From positions 61,776 to 125,775 of the forward strand of contig JAJFHA010000003.1 of NCBI GenBank assembly GCA_021775875.1: a DNA stretch of 64,000 nucleotides. The letters are read 5' to 3'. The stretch comes from Hyphomicrobiales bacterium. GTDB taxonomy: Bacteria > Pseudomonadota > Alphaproteobacteria > Rhizobiales > NORP267. Positions 18,368 to 27,536 of the stretch are shown here, in pieces (within the stretch, counting starts at the first letter, position 1; each line of letters begins with the position of its first letter). Both the position numbers and the translations under genes were made by a program. The notes under the pieces were generated by a model. It had not been told where the DNA came from. It saw nothing but the letters and a program-made list of their open reading frames with translations, and made no database searches.

Positions 18368-19576
18368 TTATTTCCCTGTATCCAGTTGCACGAAGAGTTG
18401 ACTCCAATTTTCAAGAATTTTTTCTGTTGCAAATCTGCGCTCATAGAGCCGTTTTACATTGGCGCGCAATTCAGTGCGGCGGGTACGTTCTGAATATGCC
18501 ACGCGGATAACACTGGCTAATTCTGATGGTAAATTCGGCCCGGCCGTATAGCCGATATTTTCTTCCCGGACCATTTTCCCAAGTTCACTATTTTCCTCCA
18601 TCACTGCCAAAATCGGCGTCGACAATGCGAGGCTGGTCAAGGTCTTGCTGGGGTAGGAAACGTGATACACTCCCTTACTCAGGGAGACTAAATTGAGGCT
18701 CGCGCTTGCCATCATTTTTTGCGCAACCGCTGCCGGTTGGCGAGGCACAAAGAACACCGTCTTTTCCTGCAAATCATCCAGCCCGGCAACGAGGCGGGCT
18801 TTGGCGGCCCCTTCTCCGACAAACCAGAACTGGATATCGGGCTGGTCTTCCAGCAGCCGGACCGCTTCCATCACCAGATCGAGATTCTGAAAATTGCCGA
18901 TATTGCCGGCAAACAGGATCGTGAATTTGTCCGCCAGTAATTCGATCGGCGCCTCTTCTGCTGGCGCGTCAAAATCTTCCACCAGGAAATTATTGATGAT
19001 GTGGGTTTTGATCTGTTCACCACCCGACCGGGCGTTGAGGGTATCGCGCATATCCTGCGACAAGACGATGACCGCATCGGCAAATTTGCAGGCGCGATTG
19101 TCCAAAGCCTGGAGCCAACGCCACAGGAAACCTGGAATTTTCCTGCCGGAATATTTGCTTACTTCGGGGTGAATATCCTGGCAATGATAAATGAATTTTG
19201 CACCAATTTTTCGCGCCGCGCGTGACCCTGCAAGTCCGGCTGCGATTGGCGGGAAGGTAGCGGCCATGACCGCCTCATAATCGGGGTTTTGCCGGATGTG
19301 CTGGCTCAAGCCTCGAGAATAAGAGATCAGATTTGATGCCCGGCGCAGCAAATTGCCTTTGGTTTCCGGCGCTATCGCCATGCGTATAATTGCAATGCCG
19401 TCGACCTGCTCTGTTTCTGGCGCTGATAAATCGCTGCCGTCACGATATGAGGGCATGGTTGAAAAGACCGTGACCTGATGGCCGTCATCTGCCAGACGGC
19501 GCGCAATCGAGCGCAGCATATATGCGTAAGGCGGGGTGTCCGGCCAGAAATAGCGGTGGGAGAGCAGGATTTTCAT
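18368..19576 (-). CDS. glycosyltransferase family 4 (WbuB-like)
   Basis: This 402-residue protein begins MKILLSHRYFWPDTPPYAYML and has YHCQDIHPEVSKYSG and ILFAGNIGNFQNLDLVMEA, all close to WbuB-type GT4 enzymes. HVSYPSKTLTSLALSTPILA marks the donor-binding region. WbuB of E. coli O26 is reported as an L-FucNAc transferase, and this locus makes UDP-L-FucNAc, so that donor is a reasonable guess. The gene overlaps the upstream sugar-phosphate transferase by four bases (ATGA), so it probably adds the second sugar of the repeat unit. Confidence 0.87.
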   Translation of the reverse strand: MKILLSHRYFWPDTPPYAYMLRSIARRLADDGHQVTVFSTMPSYRDGSDLSAPETEQVDGIAIIRMAIAPETKGNLLRRASNLISYSRGLSQHIRQNPDYEAVMAATFPPIAAGLAGSRAARKIGAKFIYHCQDIHPEVSKYSGRKIPGFLWRWLQALDNRACKFADAVIVLSQDMRDTLNARSGGEQIKTHIINNFLVEDFDAPAEEAPIELLADKFTILFAGNIGNFQNLDLVMEAVRLLEDQPDIQFWFVGEGAAKARLVAGLDDLQEKTVFFVPRQPAAVAQKMMASASLNLVSLSKGVYHVSYPSKTLTSLALSTPILAVMEENSELGKMVREENIGYTAGPNLPSELASVIRVAYSERTRRTELRANVKRLYERRFATEKILENWSQLFVQLDTGK

Positions 19577-20241
19577 GGGCCTTGTCGACCCATGGCCGGT
19601 CTGGCAAAAAAGCCGAGCGTCGCTCTGGCCACATATAGAAGCGAGCGGGCGACAATGTTGATATCGGACCAGATAGTGGCACGTTCGATATAGGCTATTT
19701 CCTGTTCCAGCTTTTCGTCGAGAATGCGATCGGTATAATCTTCGATCACGTTGCCGCTAGTGAGGCGGTCGTCGGCAATCACTGAAAACAGCAAAGCTGC
19801 CGGGCTGGTCAGGCCTGGCTTGACGTGGAGCGATTGCCGGTGCCGGTCGGAATAATATTGTTCAACTATTTCGGGCGCTTCCGGGCGTGGTCCGACGACG
19901 GACATCTTGCCCCGCAAAACATCGTAGAGTTGCGGCAATTCATCGATTTTTGTGGCTCGAAGGAAGCGGCCAAAGCCGAAAATCCGCGTGTCACCCGGGG
20001 CCGTGATAACCGGCCCGTCGCCCGGATCATGGACGTGCATGGTGCGTAATTTATGCATTATGAACAAGCCGCCGTCCTTGCCTACGCGGTGTGAGCGAAA
20101 AATCGCCGGACCAGGCGAACAGATTTTGAGGATCAGGCCACAAACAACCAGAGTCGGCAAAGACAGAAGCAGAATCAGGACCGATACCAGAATATCAAGA
20201 AGGCGCTTGCTCATATCACTGGAATAGGCGGAAGGTTTCAT
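19573..20241 (-). CDS. undecaprenyl-phosphate sugar-phosphate transferase (PglC/WcaJ-type small enzyme)
   Basis: The 222-residue protein has one N-terminal hydrophobic helix (about 13-38), KLRTM at 64-68, the catalytic D-E pair at 100-101 in KIDELPQL, and VVGPRPE at 115-121. These are the signatures of the small monotopic phosphoglycosyl transferases, which load the first sugar-1-phosphate onto undecaprenyl phosphate. This is the committed first step for the repeat unit. The short length, without the extra helices of WbaP, points to the PglC class. The aminotransferase ten bases upstream is a usual neighbour of PglC. An internal ATG at 20214 is an alternative start. Confidence 0.9.
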   Translation of the reverse strand: MKPSAYSSDMSKRLLDILVSVLILLLSLPTLVVCGLILKICSPGPAIFRSHRVGKDGGLFIMHKLRTMHVHDPGDGPVITAPGDTRIFGFGRFLRATKIDELPQLYDVLRGKMSVVGPRPEAPEIVEQYYSDRHRQSLHVKPGLTSPAALLFSVIADDRLTSGNVIEDYTDRILDEKLEQEIAYIERATIWSDINIVARSLLYVARATLGFFARPAMGRQGP

Positions 20242-20251
20242 GGCCCGGGTT

Positions 20252-21430
20252 TCAGGCAGACGGTGAAGAGTTGATGGAGAGAAGATTCAATATCTGGTCA
20301 GCAACGTATCTGACATCATCGTCCTGCATTGTCGGGAATAGCGGCAACGAGACACAATTGGCAAAGGATTTTTCAGCGTTGGGAAAATCCTCGTTGCGCA
20401 GATTATAGGTATCCCGCCAATAGCTCAGCCGGTGCAGCGGGGTATAATGGACTGAACATTTTATCCTCCGCTCATCAAGCCCGGCCATCAATTCATCGCG
20501 GCCAAGCAAAGCCTGTTCATTCAGCCGGATGATATAAAGATGCCATGAATGGACCTGTCCTTCGGCGGCGTGGGCAGGAAGCACAAGCGGTGCCTGCGCC
20601 AGATATTGATCATACAGGCTGGCCAGATGGGTGCGGCGGGCATGCAGGGCGTCAGCTTTTTTCAATTGCTGGAGCCCGATTGAACCGGCGATATCTGACA
20701 TATTATATTTGTAACCCGGAGCAACAACATCATATTCCCACCCGCGGCTGTTGGTGTTGAACCGGTCAAAGGCGTCGCGGTCGATGCCGTGCAGCCGCAT
20801 CACCCGGCACCGTTTAGCAATCTCGGCGTCGCGAGTTACGATCATACCGCCTTCACCAGTGGTGATGGTTTTATTGGCGTAGAAAGAAAAAATACTGGCG
20901 TCGGTATCAAGCGCGCCGATCATCCGGTTATCGTGTTTGGCCGGCAGGGCATGGGCGGCGTCTTCGATCACGCGTAAATTGTGTTTGCGGGCAAACGCCA
21001 TAATCTCGGTCATCCGAACCGGCAGGCCAGCGAAATGTACCACCATGATCGCCTTGGTGTTCGGCGTTATCAAGGCTGGCAACGATGCCGGATCAATGTT
21101 CAGGGTGGCGAATTCCATATCAGCGAACACCGGCTTAGCACCCAGATACCGGATCACCTCAGCCGACGCGGTAAAAGTATAATCCGGCACTATGACTTCG
21201 TCGCCCGGCCCGATCCCGATTGCTTCAAGCGCCAGGTGCAGTCCGGCGGTCGCTGAATTGACCGCAAGCGCTTCGACCCCGCCGCCGATGAAATCAGCGA
21301 AATCGCTTTCAAACTGACGGGTCTTTTGGCCGGTTGTGATCCAGCCGTTACGCAGGGAATCCACCACTTCGGCAATTTCCTCGTCGCCAATCGCCGGGCG
21401 GAAAAAAGGAACTTCGCGGCGTTCAGTCAT
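20252..21430 (-). CDS. DegT/DnrJ/EryC1/StrS aminotransferase (PglE-like)
   Basis: This 392-residue PLP enzyme has DEVIVPDYTFTASAEVIRYLG, the VIEDAAHALPA aspartate motif, and the Schiff-base Lys in FYANKTITTGEGG. Such enzymes transaminate a nucleotide-linked keto-sugar, typically UDP-4-keto-6-deoxy-GlcNAc in the PglE type. The ATG at 21430 overlaps the sulfotransferase stop by eight bases (ATGACTGA); the longer frame to 21526 lies inside that gene. The matching N-acetyltransferase (PglD) and PglF-like dehydratase are not in this window, so the product sugar may be only an amino sugar or those genes lie elsewhere. Confidence 0.87.
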   Translation of the reverse strand: MTERREVPFFRPAIGDEEIAEVVDSLRNGWITTGQKTRQFESDFADFIGGGVEALAVNSATAGLHLALEAIGIGPGDEVIVPDYTFTASAEVIRYLGAKPVFADMEFATLNIDPASLPALITPNTKAIMVVHFAGLPVRMTEIMAFARKHNLRVIEDAAHALPAKHDNRMIGALDTDASIFSFYANKTITTGEGGMIVTRDAEIAKRCRVMRLHGIDRDAFDRFNTNSRGWEYDVVAPGYKYNMSDIAGSIGLQQLKKADALHARRTHLASLYDQYLAQAPLVLPAHAAEGQVHSWHLYIIRLNEQALLGRDELMAGLDERRIKCSVHYTPLHRLSYWRDTYNLRNEDFPNAEKSFANCVSLPLFPTMQDDDVRYVADQILNLLSINSSPSA

Positions 21431-22319
21431 CAGTTTGCTCCGCCTGTGGGCGCGGGTCGCCATCCTGATAGCCAAGACGCGCCAAAGCCGGAGCGATGAT
21501 TGCCAGCATTTTTTCCTTGTCGTCACTGATCATGCGGGTCGCCCATTTATTATTGCCGTTCGCCTCGATATTTGCCCGGTGATAGTTTTGAACCGCCGAG
21601 CGGTCTTGAATTTCTACAAAATTGATCAATTGATCCAGCCTTTGGCCACCCTGCACCATATCCTCGTAACGGATCGTGAATACCCGCTTGGACGGTATGT
21701 TGGCCAGAGCGGCATCCGCCAATTCTACCGATTTAAGCCATTGGCGGGCGCAAATTTCAACCAGATTTTCGTGCGCCATGTCTTCGATCATGCCATCATA
21801 GCGCACACCCCAGCTTTTGCCGCCACCTCTTTTGTGGCGCAAGCCTTTTGCGAAATTGCCGGCGAATCGAATTGCATAGCCAAGGTTTGCCGAAGGCATT
21901 TCACGGAATTTGCGCCATAATTGGCGCATATCCGGCGGTGCCTGCCATTGGCGCATGGAGGATTCCGTCACCGCCCGACCATCGCGGATCAAATGCAGAT
22001 ACCTGGCTTGAGGAAAGACCTTATCGACAAAACCAACCCGGAGCGAATTGCTGACGGTTTTCTCGACAAGTACCTGTCCGTCTCCCTTGGCTAGTGTATG
22101 CAATCGGGTCTGGATGAAACGGATGATTTCCGGCGTTGCCAACGCAGCCGGCAATTCGTCGCTTGCCACATTTTCGTTGCCATATCGCCAGACATAATTG
22201 ACATCGTAAGGCACCGCCCGCACTTCAGGACTGGCCGCCAGCATATTACGCAAAAACTTGGTACCCGAGCGCGCGGCTCCAATAATGATCAGTGGCTGGC
22301 GGGAATGATGTTCGGTCAT
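21423..22319 (-). CDS. sulfotransferase family protein
   Basis: The 298-residue protein has the PAPS 5'-phosphosulfate loop IIIGAARSGTKFLRNML (about 11-27) and the 3'-phosphate motif YLHLIRDGRAVTESSM near 104-119. These are the two hallmark sites of PAPS-dependent sulfotransferases. It has no signal peptide, so it would act in the cytoplasm, on a lipid-linked sugar or another small acceptor. It heads a tight leftward operon with the aminotransferase, PglC-like transferase and GT4 enzyme, which suggests that the glycan is sulfated. No PAPS synthesis genes are in the window. Confidence 0.85.
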   Translation of the reverse strand: MTEHHSRQPLIIIGAARSGTKFLRNMLAASPEVRAVPYDVNYVWRYGNENVASDELPAALATPEIIRFIQTRLHTLAKGDGQVLVEKTVSNSLRVGFVDKVFPQARYLHLIRDGRAVTESSMRQWQAPPDMRQLWRKFREMPSANLGYAIRFAGNFAKGLRHKRGGGKSWGVRYDGMIEDMAHENLVEICARQWLKSVELADAALANIPSKRVFTIRYEDMVQGGQRLDQLINFVEIQDRSAVQNYHRANIEANGNNKWATRMISDDKEKMLAIIAPALARLGYQDGDPRPQAEQTDD

Positions 22320-22546
22320 GGCACAATATGTCCGGTCCGAATGCGCTTGTTGCCGTTTGCACTTGGCTACAACAAAATCGCAGATAGATCAGTTTTTCCT
22401 TTTTTCCAACGGGTTAAGGATCATTCTGGATGCCATTGGCAATACTTGCAGGGACGTGTCAAACCGGCATTGAGCCGTAACAAATAACATGGCCAGGATC
22501 ATAGACTTTTGCTATAGCTCGGAGCAATTTAGTCAAGGAAAACAAT

Positions 22547-24109
22547 ATGGCAAAGATTCAGGACAATTGGCCTGCTGCAGATGCTAAGAACGGCGTCGAA
22601 GAATTTTCGGTAGCTGATCTGCTTGGTGCCATATGGGAAACGAGGCGATGGGTCGGAATCGCTACTTTGCTCACCTGCCTCGCCTTGATTGGTCTGGCGG
22701 CGCTGAGATATGTAGCCATCCCCTCGTACAATGTCTACAGGCATGCCATCCAGTTCACTTTCGCGGGAGCTGGCAGTTTCACTTACCCGAATGAGGCCCA
22801 ATTCTCACTCTATGACATCAAGTCACCCGCAATATTGCAAACGGTGTTCGAAGAGAACAACCTCGCTGATTATGATATTTCACTCGATGAATTTACTGAG
22901 TTCGTTTCTGTGGAGCCATTTGCACCCACTTACGACATGGTTGTTGAAAATTTCAGGGTCCGCCTCGAAAATCGCCAATTGACGGTTGCCGAGCGTCGCC
23001 AGGTCGCCCTTGAAATGAGGCAAGCCATAAATGCACTAACCAGCCGAAACGCGGTTATCTCCTTCAACATTCAGGGGCGACAGAGCATCCCGGCCGAATT
23101 GGGTGCCCGGCTTGTAAACGACATACCCGAAGCCTGGAGTAATATGTTCATCAATCAGCTCGGTGTCGTTGCTACGCCGATAGCTGTCTCCGACCAAAAT
23201 ATTGCAGACGAGGAACTTGCCGGAACTTTGGACAATCAATTGCTTTTGGACTATCTTGGAGAGAGCTTTTCCCGGACACGCAAACATCTCGAAGCATTGT
23301 CCGAACTGGCTTTCGCGCAAGGCAGTGTTGATAACGTGACAGGCAAAAGTGTGTTGGACCTGATCCGCGAATTGGAAGATCTAGAAACCTTCCGATTGCA
23401 GGGTTCGTTCACTCCACTTATTCAATTGGGCATCACTCAGAACCCTGATTTTATTAAAATAACCTACAATAACAGATTGCGTGAATTGCAACGTGATGTC
23501 CTGGGTGTCGAAGCTGAAATGGCCGCCGTACAACAGACAATTGATATTTTCCAAGTGACCACGAATACAGGGGATGCTCAGTTACCCGAAATTTCACCTA
23601 ATGCCACCTCAATTTCCGAGTTTGGCAATAATTTTATTGACCGGATCATTGAGTTGACCGATAGCAGTTTAGGGTTTGAGTATCGTCGGGAATTGTCTGA
23701 GAAGTTTCTCGAACTTAATCTTTCAAAAATCCAATTTGAACAAGCTATTAATCGCACCCGAGAGCGCATCAACGCAACAAACAATACGCAACAAGGTGAA
23801 AATAACAGGGGTGCCGGGCAGGAAAATGCCCAAAACATGATCAAGGCGGAATCCAAATCCATCATCAATAGTCTGAACGAAATTTGGCAAACCGCAAATC
23901 GGGTATTTTCGCAAATAAGCACGGACCGCTTGAGCTACAATGGCAGATTGTATCGGTCTATTCCGCTGGAGCCAGCGCATATCTCATCTCATCCTGTTTT
24001 CTCGCAACGCTCGATATTATTGTTCGTTGCTGCAAATCTTGCGGCATTTTTGTTCGCCATGTTTGCTCATTTGATTTTGCAGATGCGTCGGCGAACGAAA
24101 CCGCAATGA
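22547..24109 (+). CDS. Wzz-like polysaccharide chain-length regulator (large, no kinase domain)
   Basis: This 520-residue protein has membrane helices near each end (about 36-57 and 489-511) and a long periplasmic region between them with predicted helical, coiled-coil stretches around 230-290 and 380-450. This is the topology of polysaccharide co-polymerases, which set polymer length together with Wzy. It is longer than ordinary Wzz (about 330 residues) and has no cytoplasmic tyrosine-kinase domain; none is encoded nearby. It is the first gene of the rightward group with fnlABC. A 227-base gap with no gene separates it from the divergent sulfotransferase gene. Confidence 0.75.
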   Translation: MAKIQDNWPAADAKNGVEEFSVADLLGAIWETRRWVGIATLLTCLALIGLAALRYVAIPSYNVYRHAIQFTFAGAGSFTYPNEAQFSLYDIKSPAILQTVFEENNLADYDISLDEFTEFVSVEPFAPTYDMVVENFRVRLENRQLTVAERRQVALEMRQAINALTSRNAVISFNIQGRQSIPAELGARLVNDIPEAWSNMFINQLGVVATPIAVSDQNIADEELAGTLDNQLLLDYLGESFSRTRKHLEALSELAFAQGSVDNVTGKSVLDLIRELEDLETFRLQGSFTPLIQLGITQNPDFIKITYNNRLRELQRDVLGVEAEMAAVQQTIDIFQVTTNTGDAQLPEISPNATSISEFGNNFIDRIIELTDSSLGFEYRRELSEKFLELNLSKIQFEQAINRTRERINATNNTQQGENNRGAGQENAQNMIKAESKSIINSLNEIWQTANRVFSQISTDRLSYNGRLYRSIPLEPAHISSHPVFSQRSILLFVAANLAAFLFAMFAHLILQMRRRTKPQ

Positions 24110-24152
24110 TCGGTCGAATCGAGGCACATTTCATGACGGCAGGAGCAGCAAA

Positions 24153-25172
24153 TTGAGTTGTGCTTTGATTACCGGCGGCACGGGTTCTTTCGGCAAGACA
24201 ATGCTCTTGCATCTTCTTGAGCAAGGCTATGAGAAAATCCGCATCTACTCCCGCGACGAGGAAAAACAGCATAATCTGCGGACCCGGTTGAACGACGACA
24301 GGGTTGAATTTTACATCGGCGATATTCGCGACCGGGATCGCCTGGCAACTGCCATGATTGGCGTCAAACATGTTTTCCATGCCGCCGCGTTGAAGCAGGT
24401 GCCGAGTTGTGAATTTTTTCCAATGGAAGCCGTGCGCACTAACATCATCGGCTCGGAAAATGTTATGGAAGCCGCTATCGAGCGCGCGGTTGAAAAGGTC
24501 ATCCTGCTCTCAACCGACAAGGCGGTTTTTCCGATCAACGCGATGGGCATGTCGAAAGCATTGATGGAAAAACTGGTAGCGGCGAAGGCCCGCCTGCAGC
24601 CTGATTGCCCAACTACTTTCGCGATTGTCCGTTACGGCAACGTCACCGGATCGCGCGGGTCGGTGATCCCGCTTTTCATTGAAAAAATTCTGAACGGGCA
24701 ACCTTTGTCGGTGACCGACCCCGCCATGACCCGATTCATGCTGCCATTGCCACAAACCGTGGAGTTGGTCCAATATGCCTTTGAACATGCCAATCAGGGC
24801 GATTTGTTTGTGCGCAAGGCGCCGGCTGCCAGTGTCGGCAATATCGCGCAAGCAATGCTGGATATTTTTAAAAGCGATGTCGGCATAAAACTGATTGGCG
24901 AGCGCCACGGGGAAAAACTTTTTGAAACCCTCGCCACGGCAGCCGAAGTGCGCCGCTCGGAAGATATGGGAGATTATATCCGGATCCCGGTCGATACCCG
25001 CAATCTGAATTATGAGCTTTATTATAATCAGGGCGAGCAATCGAAAAAGACCGTCGAGGATTATCATTCCCACAATACCGACCAGCTCGATCTTGAACAA
25101 ACTCGTGCGCTGCTATTGTCGCTGCCAATCATCCAGGACGGGCTGGAGCAGGCCGCAGCAAAGGCTGGATAA
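24153..25172 (+). CDS. fnlA: UDP-GlcNAc 4,6-dehydratase/5-epimerase (FnlA/CapE type)
   Basis: The 339-residue extended SDR has TGGTGSFG (7-14) for NAD(P) binding and LLSTDKAVFPINAMGMSK. In that motif the usual catalytic Tyr is a Met (MGMSK), as in CapE, FlaA1 and PglF. FnlA/CapE converts UDP-GlcNAc to UDP-2-acetamido-2,6-dideoxy-beta-L-arabino-hexos-4-ulose, the first step to UDP-L-FucNAc. The start is TTG at 24153, supported by AGGAG seven bases upstream; no ATG fits the family N-terminus. The stop overlaps the next gene by one base. The FnlA assignment over PglF-like relatives rests on the following two genes. Confidence 0.9.
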   Translation: MSCALITGGTGSFGKTMLLHLLEQGYEKIRIYSRDEEKQHNLRTRLNDDRVEFYIGDIRDRDRLATAMIGVKHVFHAAALKQVPSCEFFPMEAVRTNIIGSENVMEAAIERAVEKVILLSTDKAVFPINAMGMSKALMEKLVAAKARLQPDCPTTFAIVRYGNVTGSRGSVIPLFIEKILNGQPLSVTDPAMTRFMLPLPQTVELVQYAFEHANQGDLFVRKAPAASVGNIAQAMLDIFKSDVGIKLIGERHGEKLFETLATAAEVRRSEDMGDYIRIPVDTRNLNYELYYNQGEQSKKTVEDYHSHNTDQLDLEQTRALLLSLPIIQDGLEQAAAKAG

Positions 25173-26257
25173 TGAAAATTGGCATTACAGGCGGCAAGGG
25201 GCAGTTTGGTTTCCACCTGCGTTGCCGTCTCCAGCATGTTTGGAAATTTGACGTAACCGTTGCCGACCGGGGCGTATTTTCAAACCCGGAAAAATTGCGC
25301 AATTTTGTCGCCGACCGGGACGTCATCGTTCATCTTGCCGGGGTCAACCGGGGAACCGACGAACAAGTATCCGAAGGCAACCTTATACCGGCGCAGCAAC
25401 TAGCCGATGCCGTTCGCGAAGCTGGCATTCAACCGCATCTTATATTTGCGTCCTCAATCCAGCGCGACCGGGACAATGTATATGGCCGCGCCAAGGCCGC
25501 CGCATCCGAAATTCTAAGCCAGGCCAATGCGCCCTATCTGGAAATCGTTTTCCCGAACCTGTTTGGCGAATATACCCGCCCCAATTACAATTCCTTTGTC
25601 GGCACATTCTGCAACCGGATTTCGCTAGGGCAGTCTGCGGAAATCGTTGATGACGCCACTATAAGCCTGCTGCATTATCTTGAAGCGTCTGACATTGTGG
25701 CGGACGCGATCAACAATGTTCAAACCGGCGAAATACGACCCGGTGGGCATGAAACCTCAATTGTGGCGGTTGCCGAAAAGCTTGAAGCGATGCACAGGGA
25801 TTATTCCCGGATGATCATTCCGGAACTGAACGATCCGTTCGATCTGCGGCTTTTCAATTGTTACCGCGCCTGTCTTTTCCCCGACCATTATCCCGTCAAC
25901 CTGACCCAGCATGAGGATGCGCGTGGGGCTTTTATTGAATGCGTCAAAGAGCGTAGCGGCGGCCAGACTTCTTTTTCCACAACCCGGCCAGGCATAACCC
26001 GAGGCGATCATTTTCATTTTGAGAAAATTGAGCGGTTTCTGGTGATTGCTGGTGAAGCCCGAATTTCGGTCCGGCGCATTTACGATGACCGGATTTACAC
26101 CTTTGATGTATCCGGCAATGCGCCTAGCTTTATCGACATGCCAACCCTGCACACCCATAACATCACGAACACGGGAGATCAGGACCTGCTTACCCTGTTC
26201 TGGTCCAACGACCTGTTTGATCCCGACAATCCTGATACCTATGCGGAGCAGGTATAA
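25172..26257 (+). CDS. fnlB: UDP-2-acetamido-2,6-dideoxy-hexos-4-ulose epimerase/reductase (FnlB/CapF type) with C-terminal cupin
   Basis: The 361-residue protein has an N-terminal SDR domain (MKIGITGGKGQFGFHL; YGRAKAAASEIL with the Y-x-x-x-K pair) and a C-terminal cupin domain (about 245-355) with GDHFHFEKIERFLVI and THNITN. This two-domain layout is that of CapF/FnlB, where the cupin performs C3 epimerisation and the SDR reduces C4. It is the second step to UDP-L-FucNAc. It overlaps both neighbours by one base, so the three genes are translated as a unit. Confidence 0.92.
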   Translation: MKIGITGGKGQFGFHLRCRLQHVWKFDVTVADRGVFSNPEKLRNFVADRDVIVHLAGVNRGTDEQVSEGNLIPAQQLADAVREAGIQPHLIFASSIQRDRDNVYGRAKAAASEILSQANAPYLEIVFPNLFGEYTRPNYNSFVGTFCNRISLGQSAEIVDDATISLLHYLEASDIVADAINNVQTGEIRPGGHETSIVAVAEKLEAMHRDYSRMIIPELNDPFDLRLFNCYRACLFPDHYPVNLTQHEDARGAFIECVKERSGGQTSFSTTRPGITRGDHFHFEKIERFLVIAGEARISVRRIYDDRIYTFDVSGNAPSFIDMPTLHTHNITNTGDQDLLTLFWSNDLFDPDNPDTYAEQV

Positions 26258-27414
26258 TGACCAGCGAAAATTCTAAATTGAAAGTCATGGCCATATTCGG
26301 CACGCGCCCGGAGATCATTCGGCTTTCCGCCGTATTGAAACGCCTCGAAGATAATGTTGATCTGGTTTGCGTCCATACCGGCCAGAATTATGATTATGAA
26401 CTCAACGAGGTTTTCTTCGAGGATCTCGGCCTCTCAAAACCAAAGCATTTTCTTGATGCCGCCGGTGCCACCGCTTCCGAGACGATGGGACAGGTAATTG
26501 TCGCTGCCGACAAAGTTATTCGCGAAGAAAAGCCGGACGCGGTATTGATCCTTGGCGACACCAATTCATGTATCGCCGCTCTGCCCGCGCGCAAAAACAA
26601 GGTCCCGGTTTATCATATGGAAGCAGGCAATCGGTGTTTTGATTTCGATGTGCCGGAAGAATTGAACCGGCGGCTGGTCGATCATATTTCCGATTTCAAT
26701 TTGACCTATACCGAACATGCGCGTCGTCACTTGCTGGCGGAAGGTCTGCCCCATCGCCGGATTTATGTGACCGGATCGCCGATGCGGGAAGTATTGAACA
26801 AATACCGGGCGCAGATTGATGCGAGCACTATTCTGGATGAGCTTTCGCTCACGCGCGATCAATATTTTATTGCTTCGTTTCACCGGGAAGAGAATGTCGA
26901 CAATTCGGAAAATCTCAGGGCGATTGTCCAGGCGCTTGAGGCGTTATCCCAAAAACACGGGGTGAAGGTGATTGTCTCGACCCATCCGCGCACCCGCAAA
27001 CGGCTGGAAGAATTTGGCATCCCGCTGCCGGATTGCCTGGAATTTTTAAAACCCTTTGGCTTCCACGATTACAACAAGCTGCAAATGGAGGCGCGTTGCG
27101 CCATCTCCGATTCGGGCACCATCAGTGAAGAGTCAGCTATGCTCAGGTTTCCCGCTGTCACGATCAGAAACGCGATCGAGCGGCCAGAGGCACTGGATAC
27201 CGGATCGATTATCATTACCGGGCTGGACCTTGAAACGATCCTTGGCGGCGTCGGGATGGTGATTTCGGATTTCGAAAATGGTGAATTTCCGCAGATCCCG
27301 GACGATTACCTTATTGAAAACACATCACAAAGAGTGGTTCGACTGATTCTCGGCACGGCCAAACTCAATGCCCGCTGGCACGGTCGCCAACCAAGTCTAC
27401 CGGACACGGGATAG
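26257..27414 (+). CDS. fnlC: UDP-N-acetylglucosamine 2-epimerase family enzyme (FnlC/CapG type)
   Basis: The 385-residue enzyme has FGTRPEIIRLSAVLKRL, VCVHTGQNYDYELN, ILGDTNS and SDSGTISEESA, all standard for the WecB fold. As the third gene after fnlA and fnlB it should epimerise C2 to give UDP-N-acetyl-L-fucosamine, not UDP-ManNAc. About 110 bases without a gene follow; they contain a weak AT-rich hairpin (CAAAA-TTGA-TTTTG) and a T run near 27450 which I do not call as a terminator. Confidence 0.92.
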   Translation: MTSENSKLKVMAIFGTRPEIIRLSAVLKRLEDNVDLVCVHTGQNYDYELNEVFFEDLGLSKPKHFLDAAGATASETMGQVIVAADKVIREEKPDAVLILGDTNSCIAALPARKNKVPVYHMEAGNRCFDFDVPEELNRRLVDHISDFNLTYTEHARRHLLAEGLPHRRIYVTGSPMREVLNKYRAQIDASTILDELSLTRDQYFIASFHREENVDNSENLRAIVQALEALSQKHGVKVIVSTHPRTRKRLEEFGIPLPDCLEFLKPFGFHDYNKLQMEARCAISDSGTISEESAMLRFPAVTIRNAIERPEALDTGSIIITGLDLETILGGVGMVISDFENGEFPQIPDDYLIENTSQRVVRLILGTAKLNARWHGRQPSLPDTG

Positions 27415-27536
27415 TACTTTAGGTGCATTGCAACAAATCAACACCAAAATTGATTTTGTTTTTCACCATGCCGGTTTATGACCTTTGTTTACGGGATGCG
27501 GTAAATCAGTAAAACGCCTGGGGCGTGGGAGTGACT

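Noticed and set aside
21336..21920. Forward 194-codon frame opposite the aminotransferase and sulfotransferase genes
   Set aside because: It is antisense to two recognised enzymes; no ribosome site or domain supports it.
27440..27465. Possible terminator CAAAA-TTGA-TTTTG with T run after fnlC
   Set aside because: The stem is five pairs and almost all A-T, too weak to call.
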